From CAYPKW01 sp964411425 (GTDB taxonomy: Bacteria; Pseudomonadota; Alphaproteobacteria; Dongiales; Dongiaceae): 47,537 bases of DNA. The stretch is from assembly GCA_964411425.1 (NCBI GenBank), contig CAYPKW010000016.1, positions 1 through 47,537 of the forward strand. Direction: 5' to 3'. The position numbers and the translations under genes are program-made. This document shows, piece by piece, positions 28,490-37,033 of this stretch (positions are counted from its first letter, which is position 1; every line of letters begins with the position of its first letter). The notes beneath the pieces were generated by a model that was not told where the DNA came from, did not search any database, and saw nothing but the letters and a program-made list of their open reading frames with translations.

Positions 28490-29020
28490 ATGTCAACGCG
28501 GCCCGACGCCACGGCGCACGGCTTCAGCGAGGCGGGGCGCTCCTTCGCCCGCGCGGCGCACGACCACCGGCGCTGCGTCGCGCGCGCGCTGGACGTGGCG
28601 GGCAAGCTGTGCCTCGCCCGCGGTGCGCGGCTCACGGCGCTCCGCCGGCGCGTGCTGGCCCTGGTCTGGCGTAGCCACCGGCCGGTCGGCGCCTACGACA
28701 TCCTGGCCCTTCTCCGGCGCGGTCGGGTGGCGCCGCCCACCGTCTATCGCGCGCTCGACTTCCTGATCGGCCAGGGCCTCGTGCACCGCATCGAAAGCCT
28801 CAACGCCTTCGTCGGCTGCGCCCGTCCGCAACGCGCCCACGCCTGCCAGTTCCTGATCTGCACCGATTGCCGCGCCGCCGCCGAGATCGACGACCCGGGG
28901 CTGGACGACGCCGTGGCGAAGAGCGCGCGGCGGGCACGCTTCGTCGTGCGCCGGCCGACCGTCGAGCTCCTGGGCCTGTGCGCGCGCTGCGCCGACCGCG
29001 AGGGTGCCCTTGTCCACTGA
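28490..29020 (+). CDS. zur: Fur-family zinc uptake regulator Zur
   Basis: 176 residues. Winged helix in the first half (LTALRRRVLALVWRSHRPVG, then ILALLRRGRVAPPTVYRALD), then the dimer and zinc part with QFLICTDCRAAAEID and LCARCADREG, the two CxxC pairs that bind structural zinc. HACQFLIC supplies a regulatory zinc ligand. Gene order zur-znuC-znuB opposite znuA identifies it as Zur rather than Fur or PerR. Its stop lies inside the start of znuC. Confidence 0.9.
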   Translation: MSTRPDATAHGFSEAGRSFARAAHDHRRCVARALDVAGKLCLARGARLTALRRRVLALVWRSHRPVGAYDILALLRRGRVAPPTVYRALDFLIGQGLVHRIESLNAFVGCARPQRAHACQFLICTDCRAAAEIDDPGLDDAVAKSARRARFVVRRPTVELLGLCARCADREGALVH

Positions 29021-29783
29021 ACCGCTGGTGGCGCTCAAGCGCGTCTGCCACGGCTTCGGCGCCGGCGAGGTGCTGCACGATATCGACCTTGTCGTGGCGC
29101 CGGGGGAGATCGTCACCCTGATAGGGCCCAACGGCGCCGGCAAGACCACGCTCGTGCGCATCGTGCTGGGCCTCATTCGCCCCGAGCGCGGCCAGGTGCG
29201 GCGACGCAGCGGGCTCCGCCTCGGCTACCTGCCGCAGCACCTCGCCATCGACGCCGCCATGCCGCTCACCGTGCGCCGGCTATTGGCGCTTGCTCCGGGC
29301 GCAGACCGGGCCGCGGTCGAGCGCGCCGCCGCCGAGGTCGACGCGGCGCATCTCTTGGACCGGCCGTTCCGCGGCCTGTCGGGCGGCGAGGCGCAGCGCG
29401 TGCTGCTCGCCCGCACTCTGCTGCGCGACCCTGACCTGCTGGTGCTGGACGAGCCGGACCGCGGCGTCGATCTCGGCGGCCAGGTCGAACTGTACGACCT
29501 CGTGCAGCGCCTGCGCGCGAGGCGCGGCGTGAGCGTGCTGATGGTCTCCCACAACCTGCATCTGGTCATGGCGTCCACCGATCGCGTGATCTGCCTCAAC
29601 CGTCACCTGTGCTGCGCCGGCAAGCCGGAGGCGGTGAGCGAGCACCCCGAATATTTGGCCCTGTTCGGGCCGTTGGCGGCGCGCCGGCTCGCCGTCTACA
29701 CGCATCGTCACGACCATCGGCACGGATTGGCCGGCGAGGTGGTGGGCGCCGATCCGTTCCACAAGCACGACGGCCCGCCGTGA
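29004..29783 (+). CDS. znuC: Zinc ABC transporter ATP-binding protein
   Basis: 259 residues from a GTG at 29004 that overlaps the end of zur; a TTG two codons later is an alternative. Walker A is GPNGAGKTTL, signature GLSGGEAQRVLLA, Walker B LLVLDEPDRGVD, switch His in VSHNLH. The C-terminus is His-rich (THRHDHRHG), which may sense or bind zinc. The stop overlaps the znuB start (GTGA). Confidence 0.92.
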   Translation: MPLSTEPLVALKRVCHGFGAGEVLHDIDLVVAPGEIVTLIGPNGAGKTTLVRIVLGLIRPERGQVRRRSGLRLGYLPQHLAIDAAMPLTVRRLLALAPGADRAAVERAAAEVDAAHLLDRPFRGLSGGEAQRVLLARTLLRDPDLLVLDEPDRGVDLGGQVELYDLVQRLRARRGVSVLMVSHNLHLVMASTDRVICLNRHLCCAGKPEAVSEHPEYLALFGPLAARRLAVYTHRHDHRHGLAGEVVGADPFHKHDGPP

Positions 29784-30571
29784 TCGAGGATTTCCTGCTG
29801 CGCGCATTGCTGGGCGGCGTCGGCGTTGCCGCGGTGGCGGGGCCGCTGGGCTGCTTCGTCGTTTGGCGCCGGCTCGCCTACTTCGGCGACGCGCTGGCGC
29901 ATGGCGCACTCATCGGCGTGGTGCTGGGACTGGTCGCGGGCGGCGATCCGACGCCGGGCACGCTCGCCGCGTGCCTCGCCATCGCGCTCCTGCTGGCGGT
30001 GCTGCGCCGACGCCACGGCCTCGCCAGCGACACGCTGCTCGGCATCCTGTCGCACGCGGCGCTCGCCGCCGGGTTGGTGGCGATCGGGTTCACCGCATTC
30101 AACGTCGATCTCATGGCCTATCTGTTCGGCGACATCCTCGCCGTCGAGCCCGTCGATTTGTTGTGGATCTACGGCGGGGGCGCCACGGCATTGGCGGTCC
30201 TGGCGGCGTTGTGGCGCCCGCTGCTGGCCGCCACGGTGCACGAGGAGGTAGCCCGCGCCGAGGGCGCGCCGGTCGACCTGCTCGACCTCGCGCTGATGGC
30301 GATCATGGCCGTCTTCGTCGCCCTTGCCATGAAGGTGGTGGGGGTGCTGCTGACCACGGCGCTGCTCATCATACCGGCGGCGGCGGCGCGGCGCTTCGCC
30401 CATACGCCGGAGCAGATGGCGCTGTTGGCGAGCCTCATCGGCTCTATCGCGGTCGCCCTCGGCCTTGCGGCTTCGGCCGCGTTCGACACGCCGGCCGGGC
30501 CGTCGGTGGTGCTGGCGGCCGCGGCGCTGTTCGCGGGGAGCCTCGCCCTGCGCCGGCACGGCGCGGGGTGA
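29780..30571 (+). CDS. znuB: Zinc ABC transporter permease
   Basis: 263 residues from the GTG at 29780. About eight membrane helices; RRLAYFGDALAHGALIGVVL and DLMAYLFGDILAV are typical of the ABC-3 zinc/manganese permeases. Ends two bases before the convergent tmpB stop, with no visible terminator between the zinc and phosphonate operons. Confidence 0.9.
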   Translation: MIEDFLLRALLGGVGVAAVAGPLGCFVVWRRLAYFGDALAHGALIGVVLGLVAGGDPTPGTLAACLAIALLLAVLRRRHGLASDTLLGILSHAALAAGLVAIGFTAFNVDLMAYLFGDILAVEPVDLLWIYGGGATALAVLAALWRPLLAATVHEEVARAEGAPVDLLDLALMAIMAVFVALAMKVVGVLLTTALLIIPAAAARRFAHTPEQMALLASLIGSIAVALGLAASAAFDTPAGPSVVLAAAALFAGSLALRRHGAG

Positions 30572-30573
30572 AA

Positions 30574-31131
30574 CTAGAGCGCTTTGAGCGAGGCCTCCAG
30601 AACGGGGCGGAAATGCGCCATGTCGGGGGTGGCGAGCCCGGCCACCTTGGCGTCGTCGTCCCAGCGCCGTAGCGCGATGGCGCCGGCGGCCCCTTTCTCG
30701 CTGAGATACGCCGCCGCCCCGGCCGCGTCGAGCGGGCCGCCCTGCAAGGCGAGGCTCAGGCGCGAGGCCGCCGACAGTCGGTCGAAATAACCGGGTTCGG
30801 CGTGGCACAGATAGCGCTTGGCGGCGACGTGCAGGCGCACCGCCTCGCACAATTCCGGCCGGAAGCGCCGCGACAGCCAGGCCGATGCGACCGACTGGTG
30901 CTCGGTGTCGATGCCGCGCTCGGCCGCGTCCTCGGCCGCGTCCTGCAGCAGGTGGCCGATGTCGTGCAGGAAGGCGGCGGCGATCAGCACCGCCGGCGCG
31001 CCGGCCTTCTCGGCGGCGGCGGCGGCCTGCAGCGCGTGCTCGAGCTGCGTCACTCCCTCGCCGTAGCAGAGGTGCCCGCGCCCGGCGTAGAGATCGAAGA
31101 TCCGGCCGACGATGTCCACCGGTGCCGTCAT
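30574..31131 (-). CDS. tmpB: HD-domain di-iron oxygenase, TmpB/PhnZ type
   Basis: 185 residues from the ATG at 31131, which overlaps the tmpA stop (ATGA). HD-domain fold: YGEGVTQLEHALQAAAAAEK near residues 23-42 (first His and the Tyr/Glu gate region), FLHDIGHLLQDAAEDA with the HD pair, TEHQSVASAWL, and RLHVAAKRYLCH. PhnZ and TmpB are mixed-valent di-iron enzymes that cleave the C-P bond of 1-hydroxy phosphonates with O2. Because the partner is a TmpA-like enzyme and not a PhnY-like one, the likely substrate is (R)-1-hydroxy-2-(trimethylammonio)ethylphosphonate and the products glycine betaine and phosphate. Family certain; substrate inferred from partner and context. Confidence 0.82.
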   Translation of the reverse strand: MTAPVDIVGRIFDLYAGRGHLCYGEGVTQLEHALQAAAAAEKAGAPAVLIAAAFLHDIGHLLQDAAEDAAERGIDTEHQSVASAWLSRRFRPELCEAVRLHVAAKRYLCHAEPGYFDRLSAASRLSLALQGGPLDAAGAAAYLSEKGAAGAIALRRWDDDAKVAGLATPDMAHFRPVLEASLKAL

Positions 31132-32306
31132 CCGCCCGCCTCGCGCGACAACAGGCGCAGCCGGCTCAGGACGCCGTCGATGTCGATGTAGCAGCCTTGC
31201 AGGTGCCGGCGTCCGAGCGACGCGTCGAAGGCGGTGCGCCCGTGCAGCACGCGCGCATTTGACATCATCAGAAGATCGCCGGGATCTAGGCGCAGACGCA
31301 GCTCGCCCTCCGGCGCGCGCAGCAGGTTGGCGAATCGGCGGTAGGCGGCGTACCAGGATTCGACCGCCTCGGCGGGCATGTCGGGGGCGTCGGCCGAGCG
31401 GCTGTTGAAATGAACGGCGACCAACTGCCCCTCGCAGTCGAGCGCGATGACGGGGGCGCGCGCGGCGAGATCGGCGGTGGCGTTGGCGAAGCGGAAAGAA
31501 AGCGCGAGGCGCGTGAGCAGCTCGAAACCGGCCGGATCGGCCCGGCGCATCTCCTCGGCCAGCCGGAAGCCGTCGACCAGGATGCTGTCGCCCCCCGGCG
31601 CATCCGCCTCGAGGCAATGCAGCAGCTGCACGCCGGGCGCCGGATCGCGGTAGGGATTGTCGGTGTGCGCGGCAAGCGCCGCTTCTGTGTAGGCGAGGTT
31701 GTCGGGGTTGGGCAGGGAGACAACATCGAAATGGCGCCCGTAATTGGTGACGCGCACATGGCCGAAATGATCGCCCACCCGCGTCACCATGCCGCTTTCG
31801 GTCGGGACCCCGGCGAACAGCACGAAGCCGAACTCCTTGAACAGCGACAGCGCCCGCCACTCGGCGGCCGCATCCAGCGTCACTTCGGACCATTCCACCC
31901 GCGGCAACTCGTCGACGATCTCCCAGCCCCACAGGCGCACCCGCCCGCGACGGCGCGCCCTTGCGCTGTCGGTCAAGTCGTACGCGGCGAGCCAAGCGGC
32001 GGTATAACGGCTGAGGTGGCCGTCCGGCAGCCACTCGACGCCGATCTCGTCGCTGACCGACAGATCGAGCCGCCGGGGCACGGGCTCGATCGGCAGATCG
32101 ATCGCGTCCACCAGCCGCTGGCCGTTGCGCGGGTCGCGGCAGAACGGACACAGGCAGCTGTCGCGCAGCCACAGGAACGGCAGCGCGCTTTCCTCGCCGT
32201 CCCGCCATTCGACGACGAGCCGGCGCGCCGTCACCGTCACCCGGCGGATCAGCGCTGGGCTCTCCGACTCGGCTGCGGTTTTGGCGTTGAAGGAGATCGC
32301 GCTCAC
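31128..32306 (-). CDS. tmpA: 2-(trimethylammonio)ethylphosphonate dioxygenase TmpA-like (gamma-butyrobetaine hydroxylase fold)
   Basis: 392 residues from a GTG at 32306. N-terminal zinc domain with LWLRDSCLCPFCRD (Cys-x-Cys-x2-Cys) and the His of DGHLSRYTAAWLAAY, then a 2-oxoglutarate/Fe(II) dioxygenase domain with the HxD pair His214/Asp216 in AAHTDNPYRDP and the distal His355 in RVLHGRTAF. Gamma-butyrobetaine hydroxylase has the same build, but this gene lies between phnX and an HD oxygenase with phnW upstream, the setting of TmpA, which hydroxylates the phosphonate analogue of choline at C1. The quaternary-ammonium-binding fold suits that substrate. 72 bases after phnX. Confidence 0.8.
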   Translation of the reverse strand: MSAISFNAKTAAESESPALIRRVTVTARRLVVEWRDGEESALPFLWLRDSCLCPFCRDPRNGQRLVDAIDLPIEPVPRRLDLSVSDEIGVEWLPDGHLSRYTAAWLAAYDLTDSARARRRGRVRLWGWEIVDELPRVEWSEVTLDAAAEWRALSLFKEFGFVLFAGVPTESGMVTRVGDHFGHVRVTNYGRHFDVVSLPNPDNLAYTEAALAAHTDNPYRDPAPGVQLLHCLEADAPGGDSILVDGFRLAEEMRRADPAGFELLTRLALSFRFANATADLAARAPVIALDCEGQLVAVHFNSRSADAPDMPAEAVESWYAAYRRFANLLRAPEGELRLRLDPGDLLMMSNARVLHGRTAFDASLGRRHLQGCYIDIDGVLSRLRLLSREAGG

Positions 32307-32378
32307 CGACGGTTCAGATCCGACCCCACAGGGCTGCGATCATACTCGCGAGCGGCCGCCGGCAAAAGCCCGCGTCCG

Positions 32379-33218
32379 TCAAGGCTTCTCGCCGGCCGCC
32401 AGACGGCGCTCGATGTCGTCGAGGCAGGGCATGAGATCGCCGATGCCGTCCACGACGTAGTGGGCCCCGGTCTGGTACATGCGGGTATAGGCGCCGGCGC
32501 GCTTCGTTTCCCGCTCGGCCCTGGGCAGCGCCTTCAAGTCTTTCAGGCTCAGCCCGATCTCGTTGCCGCTCATGGCGAGCCCCACTGTCCACATGCCGGC
32601 GTTGAGGCCCTCCTCGATGCCGGGGCGGGTGTCGTCCACCTTGACGCAGGCCTCGACCGGCGACACCTGAAGCTTGATCGCGTTCAACAGGCACATGAAA
32701 GGGTACGGCCGTCCCATCGGCACGTCCGAGGCGCACACGGTCACGTCCGGCTCGTAGCCCTGCTTCTTGGCGTCCCTCAGGTTCACCGCCATCATCTCGG
32801 TGTTGTAGCCGGTCGTGGACCCGATCTTGATGCCGCGCTTGCGGACCGCCTTCACGGCATCGAGCGCGCCGGGGATGAGCTCGGAATAATCGGACAGGCA
32901 CTCGACCTGCAGCGGCACGAAGGCCTTGAACATGCGTTCCACGTCGTCGTCCGTGGGCAGGCGGCCGAACTTCGCCCGCCAGCGGGCGCGCACGCCGTCG
33001 AGCTCGGTGATGCGCTGGATATGGACGCGCTTGTGGGCGCCCATTGGGGCGCGCGCCTCCTCCATGGCAATCGGCACGCCCTGGCGCTTAAACACTTCGA
33101 TGAACACCACGGCCGGCGCGATGCAACCGTGGTCCATGGTGGTGCCGGCCCAGTCGAGCAGGACGGCCTGGATCGGGCCGCGATAGCTTCGGGCATACCT
33201 GAAGCTCATGGGTTCCAT
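32379..33218 (-). CDS. phnX: Phosphonoacetaldehyde hydrolase
   Basis: 279 residues from the ATG at 33218 (GAGGAC upstream); ATG at 33209 also possible. HAD fold with the nucleophile Asp22 in VLLDWAGTTMDHG and, in the cap, Lys63 in PMGAHKRVHI, the Schiff-base Lys that sets PhnX apart from other HAD enzymes. GSTTGYN is motif II and KVDDTRPGIEEG motif IV. Splits phosphonoacetaldehyde to acetaldehyde and phosphate. Follows phnW by 23 bases. Confidence 0.93.
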   Translation of the reverse strand: MEPMSFRYARSYRGPIQAVLLDWAGTTMDHGCIAPAVVFIEVFKRQGVPIAMEEARAPMGAHKRVHIQRITELDGVRARWRAKFGRLPTDDDVERMFKAFVPLQVECLSDYSELIPGALDAVKAVRKRGIKIGSTTGYNTEMMAVNLRDAKKQGYEPDVTVCASDVPMGRPYPFMCLLNAIKLQVSPVEACVKVDDTRPGIEEGLNAGMWTVGLAMSGNEIGLSLKDLKALPRAERETKRAGAYTRMYQTGAHYVVDGIGDLMPCLDDIERRLAAGEKP

Positions 33219-33241
33219 TCCTCGTCCTCGAATGAGACTCG

Positions 33242-34372
33242 TTAGACCGCCAGCGCCGGCCGCCTGGGTTGGCCGCTCGAAACGCCCATCTCGGCGAGGG
33301 TGGCGCCGATCGCCTCGAGGGCGCCCTCTATCTCCGCCGCTCCCAGCCGGCCGATGCACCCGATGCGGAAGCTGTCGGCCGCGGTGAGTTTGCCGGGATA
33401 GATGACGTAGCCGCGCTCGACGAGGCAGTCATAGAAGCGGTCGAACCGGAAGTTCGGGTCGGCCGGCGTCCTGAACGTGACGATGATGGGCGCCTGCAGA
33501 CGGTCCGCCAGCAGCGTCTCGAAACCCATGGCCCGCATGCCCGCCACCAGGACGCGGCAGTTCTCCCGGTAGCGCCTGCCGCGGCCCGCCACTCCGCCCT
33601 CCGCCGCGTGCTCCTCGAGCGCCCGGTCGAGGGCGGCAATGACATGGGTGGGCGGCGTGAAGCGCCACTGGCCGTTCTTTTCCATCGCCGCCCATTGATC
33701 GTGGAGATCGAGCGAGAGCGAGGGCGCGTTGCCCGCTGCCGCCTCCAGCGCCGAACGGCGCAGGATCGCGAACGCCATGCCCGGCACGCCTTCGAGACAC
33801 TTGTTGGCGGAGGCGGCAAGCCCGTCGAACGGAACCGTGGCGGCATCGAGCGGCAGCGCGCCGAACGAGCTCATGGCGTCGATCAAGAGGCTGCGTCCGG
33901 CCTCGGCGACGACCGCGGCGATGCGCTCGATCGGGTTCAGCACGCCCGACGTGGTCTCGCAATGCACCGCCGCGACATGGGTGATCGCCGGATCGGACGC
34001 CAGCGCCGCCGCCACCGCCGCCGGCTCGATCGCCTGGTCCTCGGGCGCCTCGACCGCGGATTGCGCGCGGCCGTAATACTCGCAGATGCGCCGGATGCGC
34101 CTGCCATAGGCGCCGTTCACCAGCACCAGAAGCTTGCCCGCGCGCGGCACAAGCGTGCCGATCATGGCCTCCACGGCGAAGGTCCCGCTGCCCTGCAGGG
34201 GGACGCAGACATGGGTGTCCTCCGCGCCTGCCAGCGCGACCACGCGGCGGCGTATGCGCGCGGTCATGGCGATGAACTCGCCGTCGCGCGAACCCAAGTC
34301 GCGCAGCATCGCTTGCTTCACCGCGGCTGACGTGGTCAGCGGCCCGGGCGTCAGCAGCAAGGGATCGGTCAT
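33242..34372 (-). CDS. phnW: 2-aminoethylphosphonate-pyruvate transaminase
   Basis: 376 residues from the ATG at 34372. Class V aminotransferase: start LLLTPGPLTTS, LQGSGTFAVEAMIG, HCETTSGVLNPI, the PLP-binding Lys191 in AASANKCLEGVPGMAF, and PPTHVIAALDRALEE. Transfers the amino group of 2-aminoethylphosphonate to pyruvate, giving phosphonoacetaldehyde for PhnX. First gene of the phnW-phnX-tmpA-tmpB operon, divergent from the LysR gene. Confidence 0.94.
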   Translation of the reverse strand: MTDPLLLTPGPLTTSAAVKQAMLRDLGSRDGEFIAMTARIRRRVVALAGAEDTHVCVPLQGSGTFAVEAMIGTLVPRAGKLLVLVNGAYGRRIRRICEYYGRAQSAVEAPEDQAIEPAAVAAALASDPAITHVAAVHCETTSGVLNPIERIAAVVAEAGRSLLIDAMSSFGALPLDAATVPFDGLAASANKCLEGVPGMAFAILRRSALEAAAGNAPSLSLDLHDQWAAMEKNGQWRFTPPTHVIAALDRALEEHAAEGGVAGRGRRYRENCRVLVAGMRAMGFETLLADRLQAPIIVTFRTPADPNFRFDRFYDCLVERGYVIYPGKLTAADSFRIGCIGRLGAAEIEGALEAIGATLAEMGVSSGQPRRPALAV

Positions 34373-34398
34373 CGTTCGCACACTCTTTGCCGCCACCG

Positions 34399-34415
34399 CT
34401 TGCCTGATAAGGCAG
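34399..34415. promoter_or_regulatory. Dyad in the phnW/lysR intergenic region
   Basis: CTTGCCTGATAAGGCAG is a near-perfect palindrome (TGCCTnATnAGGCA core) of the size LysR-type regulators use, lying 27 bases before the phnW start and 56 before the regulator gene. It is the best candidate operator in this 98-base divergent region. Confidence 0.55.
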
Positions 34416-34470
34416 CCGGCCGTATCATAAGTCAAATCGCAAGTTTCGATATGTCGCATAGGCAGTATCT

Positions 34471-35361
34471 ATGAATTATTCCCAGCTTCGCGCCTTTCAC
34501 GCGGTCGCGAGCGAAGGCAGCTTCACGCGTGCCGCGGCCGCCTTGCGCGTGACGCAGCCGACCCTCTCGGGCCAAGTCAAGGCGCTGGAGGAAACCTACG
34601 GCGTGCTCCTCTTCGACCGCCGCGGCCGCAAGGTGAATGCTACCGAGCTCGGCCGCGAGCTGCTCGACATCACCCGCCGGCTGTTCGGGCTCGAATCGGA
34701 GGCCGAACAGGCGCTGGCCGCCGCGCGGGGCCTCATGCGCGGCCACCTGCGCATAGGCGCCGACGCGCCCTACTCGGTCATGGCGCTGGTAGCCGCCTTC
34801 GGGCGGCGCCATCCGGGCATCAAGCTGTCCATCGCCACCGGCAACAGCGAAATGCTGTTGCAGGCGCTGATCGACCATCGCGTGGACGTGGTGGTGGCGG
34901 CGAACGTGCCCGGCGACGAACGGCTGCACGCGCTCCCCTTGCGCCGCGACCGCCTCGTCCTGTTTGTCGAGCGCGCCCATCCCTGGGCCGGGCGCCGCGC
35001 GGTCGCGCTGCCGGAGCTCGCGGGCCAACGCATGATCCTGCGCGAGCGGGGCTCGACCACGAGGCGGATTCTGGAAACGGCGTTGGCGCAGGCCGGGGTC
35101 GCGCTCGTCGATCCCATCGAAATCGCGTCACGCGAGGCGGTTCGCGAGGCGGTGGCGGCGGGTCTGGGCGTGGGCGTCGTGGCGCTCTCGGAATTCGGGG
35201 TCGACGATCGCCTGAAGGCGCTCGAGGTCCAAGGCACGGACCTCGAATCGATCGAGTACGTCGTCTGCCTCGCGGAGCGGCGGGACTTGCGGCTGGTGCG
35301 CGCGTTCCTCGGGCTGGTGACGCCCCTCACCGCCGGCGCCAGGCTTGGGTACGGCGGTTGA
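34471..35361 (+). CDS. LysR-family regulator of phosphonate genes
   Basis: 296 residues. Winged helix-turn-helix at residues 1-60 (LRAFHAVASEGSFTRAAAAL, then VTQPTLSGQVKALEETYGV), then the substrate-binding part, including HLRIGADAPYSVMALVAAF and SREAVREAVAAGLGVGVVAL. Lies between the importer operon and the catabolic operon, divergent from phnW, as in known aminoethylphosphonate loci with a LysR activator. Its last 35 bases overlap the end of the convergent permease gene. Confidence 0.88.
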   Translation: MNYSQLRAFHAVASEGSFTRAAAALRVTQPTLSGQVKALEETYGVLLFDRRGRKVNATELGRELLDITRRLFGLESEAEQALAAARGLMRGHLRIGADAPYSVMALVAAFGRRHPGIKLSIATGNSEMLLQALIDHRVDVVVAANVPGDERLHALPLRRDRLVLFVERAHPWAGRRAVALPELAGQRMILRERGSTTRRILETALAQAGVALVDPIEIASREAVREAVAAGLGVGVVALSEFGVDDRLKALEVQGTDLESIEYVVCLAERRDLRLVRAFLGLVTPLTAGARLGYGG

Positions 35362-37033
35362 GGCCGCGCAGCAGCAGCGACTGGATCCAGCGCAGGCCCG
35401 CCGAGGTGGCGACGATGGTCATGCCCATGGCCGCCGCGTTGGCGGTGTTGCCGGCGTCGTCCATGTTGAGGATCGAGATCGACGCCAGCTTCGTGTCGGG
35501 GCCGTAGATGAACACCACGGCGGACACTGTGGTCATGGCGTTGACGAAGAAATAAACCCCGATGTCGACGATGGCCGGCAGCGACACCGGCACGGTGACC
35601 CGCCAGAAGGTGCGGTAGAACGGCACCTTGAGCGAGGCGGACACCGATTCGAACTCGGGGTCCATCTGCTTCAACGCGGTCAGCGCCGTGAGGTGGCACA
35701 CGGTATAGAAGTGGGCGATCGTGTTGAGCACCAGAAGCGCCATGGTGAGATAGAGGAAATTGAGCGGGTTCATCGGGCTGTTGAAGAAGAAGATGTACGA
35801 CAGCCCGAGGACGAGGCCCGGCACCGCGAGCGGCACCATGCACATGAACTGGACGCCGGCGCGCACCCGGCGGAACCCGCCGGTCTTCTCGACCAGGTAG
35901 GCGCCCGCGAATACGATCGCGGTGCCGACGACGGCAGTGATCGCGGCGAGTATCAAACTGTTCCAGTAGGCGCCCCAGCCCTGGGTGTCGATATTGTCGA
36001 AGTCGTAGTTGGCCCAGGTAAAACTCATGTCGTAGGGCCAGTACTTGATGAACGAGCCGAACGCCGCCGTGGCCAGGATGCCGAGCAGGAACACGCCCAC
36101 CATGAGACAGAACGCGAGACAGAGGCCGTCGCGCCAACGATGCGGCTTCGGCTCGTAGGCGACCGCGCGCGCCGACAACAGCGCCACCTGCCGGCGCTGC
36201 ACCCAGCGGTCGGCGGCGAACGAGATCACCGCCGGGAAGAGCAGCAGCATGCCCACCACGGCGCCCATCCCGAAGTTGAACTGGCCGACCACCTGCTTGT
36301 ACACGTCGGTCGCCAGCACGTCGAACTGGCCCCCCAATACCTTCGGCACGCCGAAGTCGGTGAAGATGAGGGTGAAAACCACGAAGCAGGCGCTGATCAG
36401 GCCGTAGCGGCAGCCGGGCAGGGTCACGGTGAAGAAGATGCGGACCGGGCCGGCGCGCAACGCCGTCGCCGCCTCGTACAGCCGCTGGTCGGCCATGGCG
36501 AGCGCGGTCAGGATGATGATGAGGGCGTGCGGAAAGGCGAAGAACACCTCGCCCATGACGATGCCGATCGGCCCGTAGATGCTGTGGCCCAGGAGCCAGT
36601 ATTTCAAGAGCCCTTGGTTGCCGAACAGGTAGATGAGAGAGAGCGCCCCTACCAGCGAGGGGGCCAGCAGCGGCACCAGCGCGATGCCCTTGAACAACCC
36701 CTTCGCCCGCATGCAGCTGCGCGACAGCGCGTAAGCGTAAACGAAGGCCAGCAGGATCGTGATGACGCCGCCGAGCGCCGCGACGAAGAAGGTGTTGCCG
36801 ATCGATTCGGCCAGCGCCGGGTCCTCGAAATAGCGCGTGTAGTTGGCGAGCCCGACCCAACCTCCATCCTTGTCGAGGAAGCTCTTGCGCAGCATGGCGT
36901 AGAGCGGCAGCACGACCGTGAGCGTCAGGTAGGCCGCCAGCGCCAACAACAGCGCCCGCATGATCCAGCCGTCGCGCCCGATCCTGACGCGCGCCGCGCC
37001 GGGCGATGGCGCCGGAAGAACCGCTTCGCTCAC
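35327..37033 (-). CDS. phnU: 2-aminoethylphosphonate-type ABC transporter permease (two permease domains)
   Basis: 568 residues from a GTG at 37033 overlapping the stop of the ATPase gene (GTGA). Roughly twelve membrane helices in two halves, each with a permease EAA-like loop (YEAATALRAGPVRIFFTVTL near residue 190 and FESVSASLKVPFYRTFWRVT near residue 460). The fused double permease is usual for this iron/phosphonate-type importer class. Assigned to phosphonate by gene context; I know this type as PhnU2 in phosphonate loci. It overlaps the LysR gene tail to tail, so antisense transcription could occur. Confidence 0.8.
   Translation of the reverse strand: MSEAVLPAPSPGAARVRIGRDGWIMRALLLALAAYLTLTVVLPLYAMLRKSFLDKDGGWVGLANYTRYFEDPALAESIGNTFFVAALGGVITILLAFVYAYALSRSCMRAKGLFKGIALVPLLAPSLVGALSLIYLFGNQGLLKYWLLGHSIYGPIGIVMGEVFFAFPHALIIILTALAMADQRLYEAATALRAGPVRIFFTVTLPGCRYGLISACFVVFTLIFTDFGVPKVLGGQFDVLATDVYKQVVGQFNFGMGAVVGMLLLFPAVISFAADRWVQRRQVALLSARAVAYEPKPHRWRDGLCLAFCLMVGVFLLGILATAAFGSFIKYWPYDMSFTWANYDFDNIDTQGWGAYWNSLILAAITAVVGTAIVFAGAYLVEKTGGFRRVRAGVQFMCMVPLAVPGLVLGLSYIFFFNSPMNPLNFLYLTMALLVLNTIAHFYTVCHLTALTALKQMDPEFESVSASLKVPFYRTFWRVTVPVSLPAIVDIGVYFFVNAMTTVSAVVFIYGPDTKLASISILNMDDAGNTANAAAMGMTIVATSAGLRWIQSLLLRGLNRRTQAWRRR

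Noticed and set aside
30574..31131. PhnZ acting with PhnY on 2-aminoethylphosphonate
   Set aside because: No PhnY-like (PhyH fold) gene is present, and PhnW-PhnX already covers that substrate. The coupled partner is of the TmpA type.
31128..32306. Gamma-butyrobetaine hydroxylase of carnitine synthesis
   Set aside because: Same fold, but the operon is phosphonate-specific and there are no carnitine genes nearby. Kept as an alternative only.
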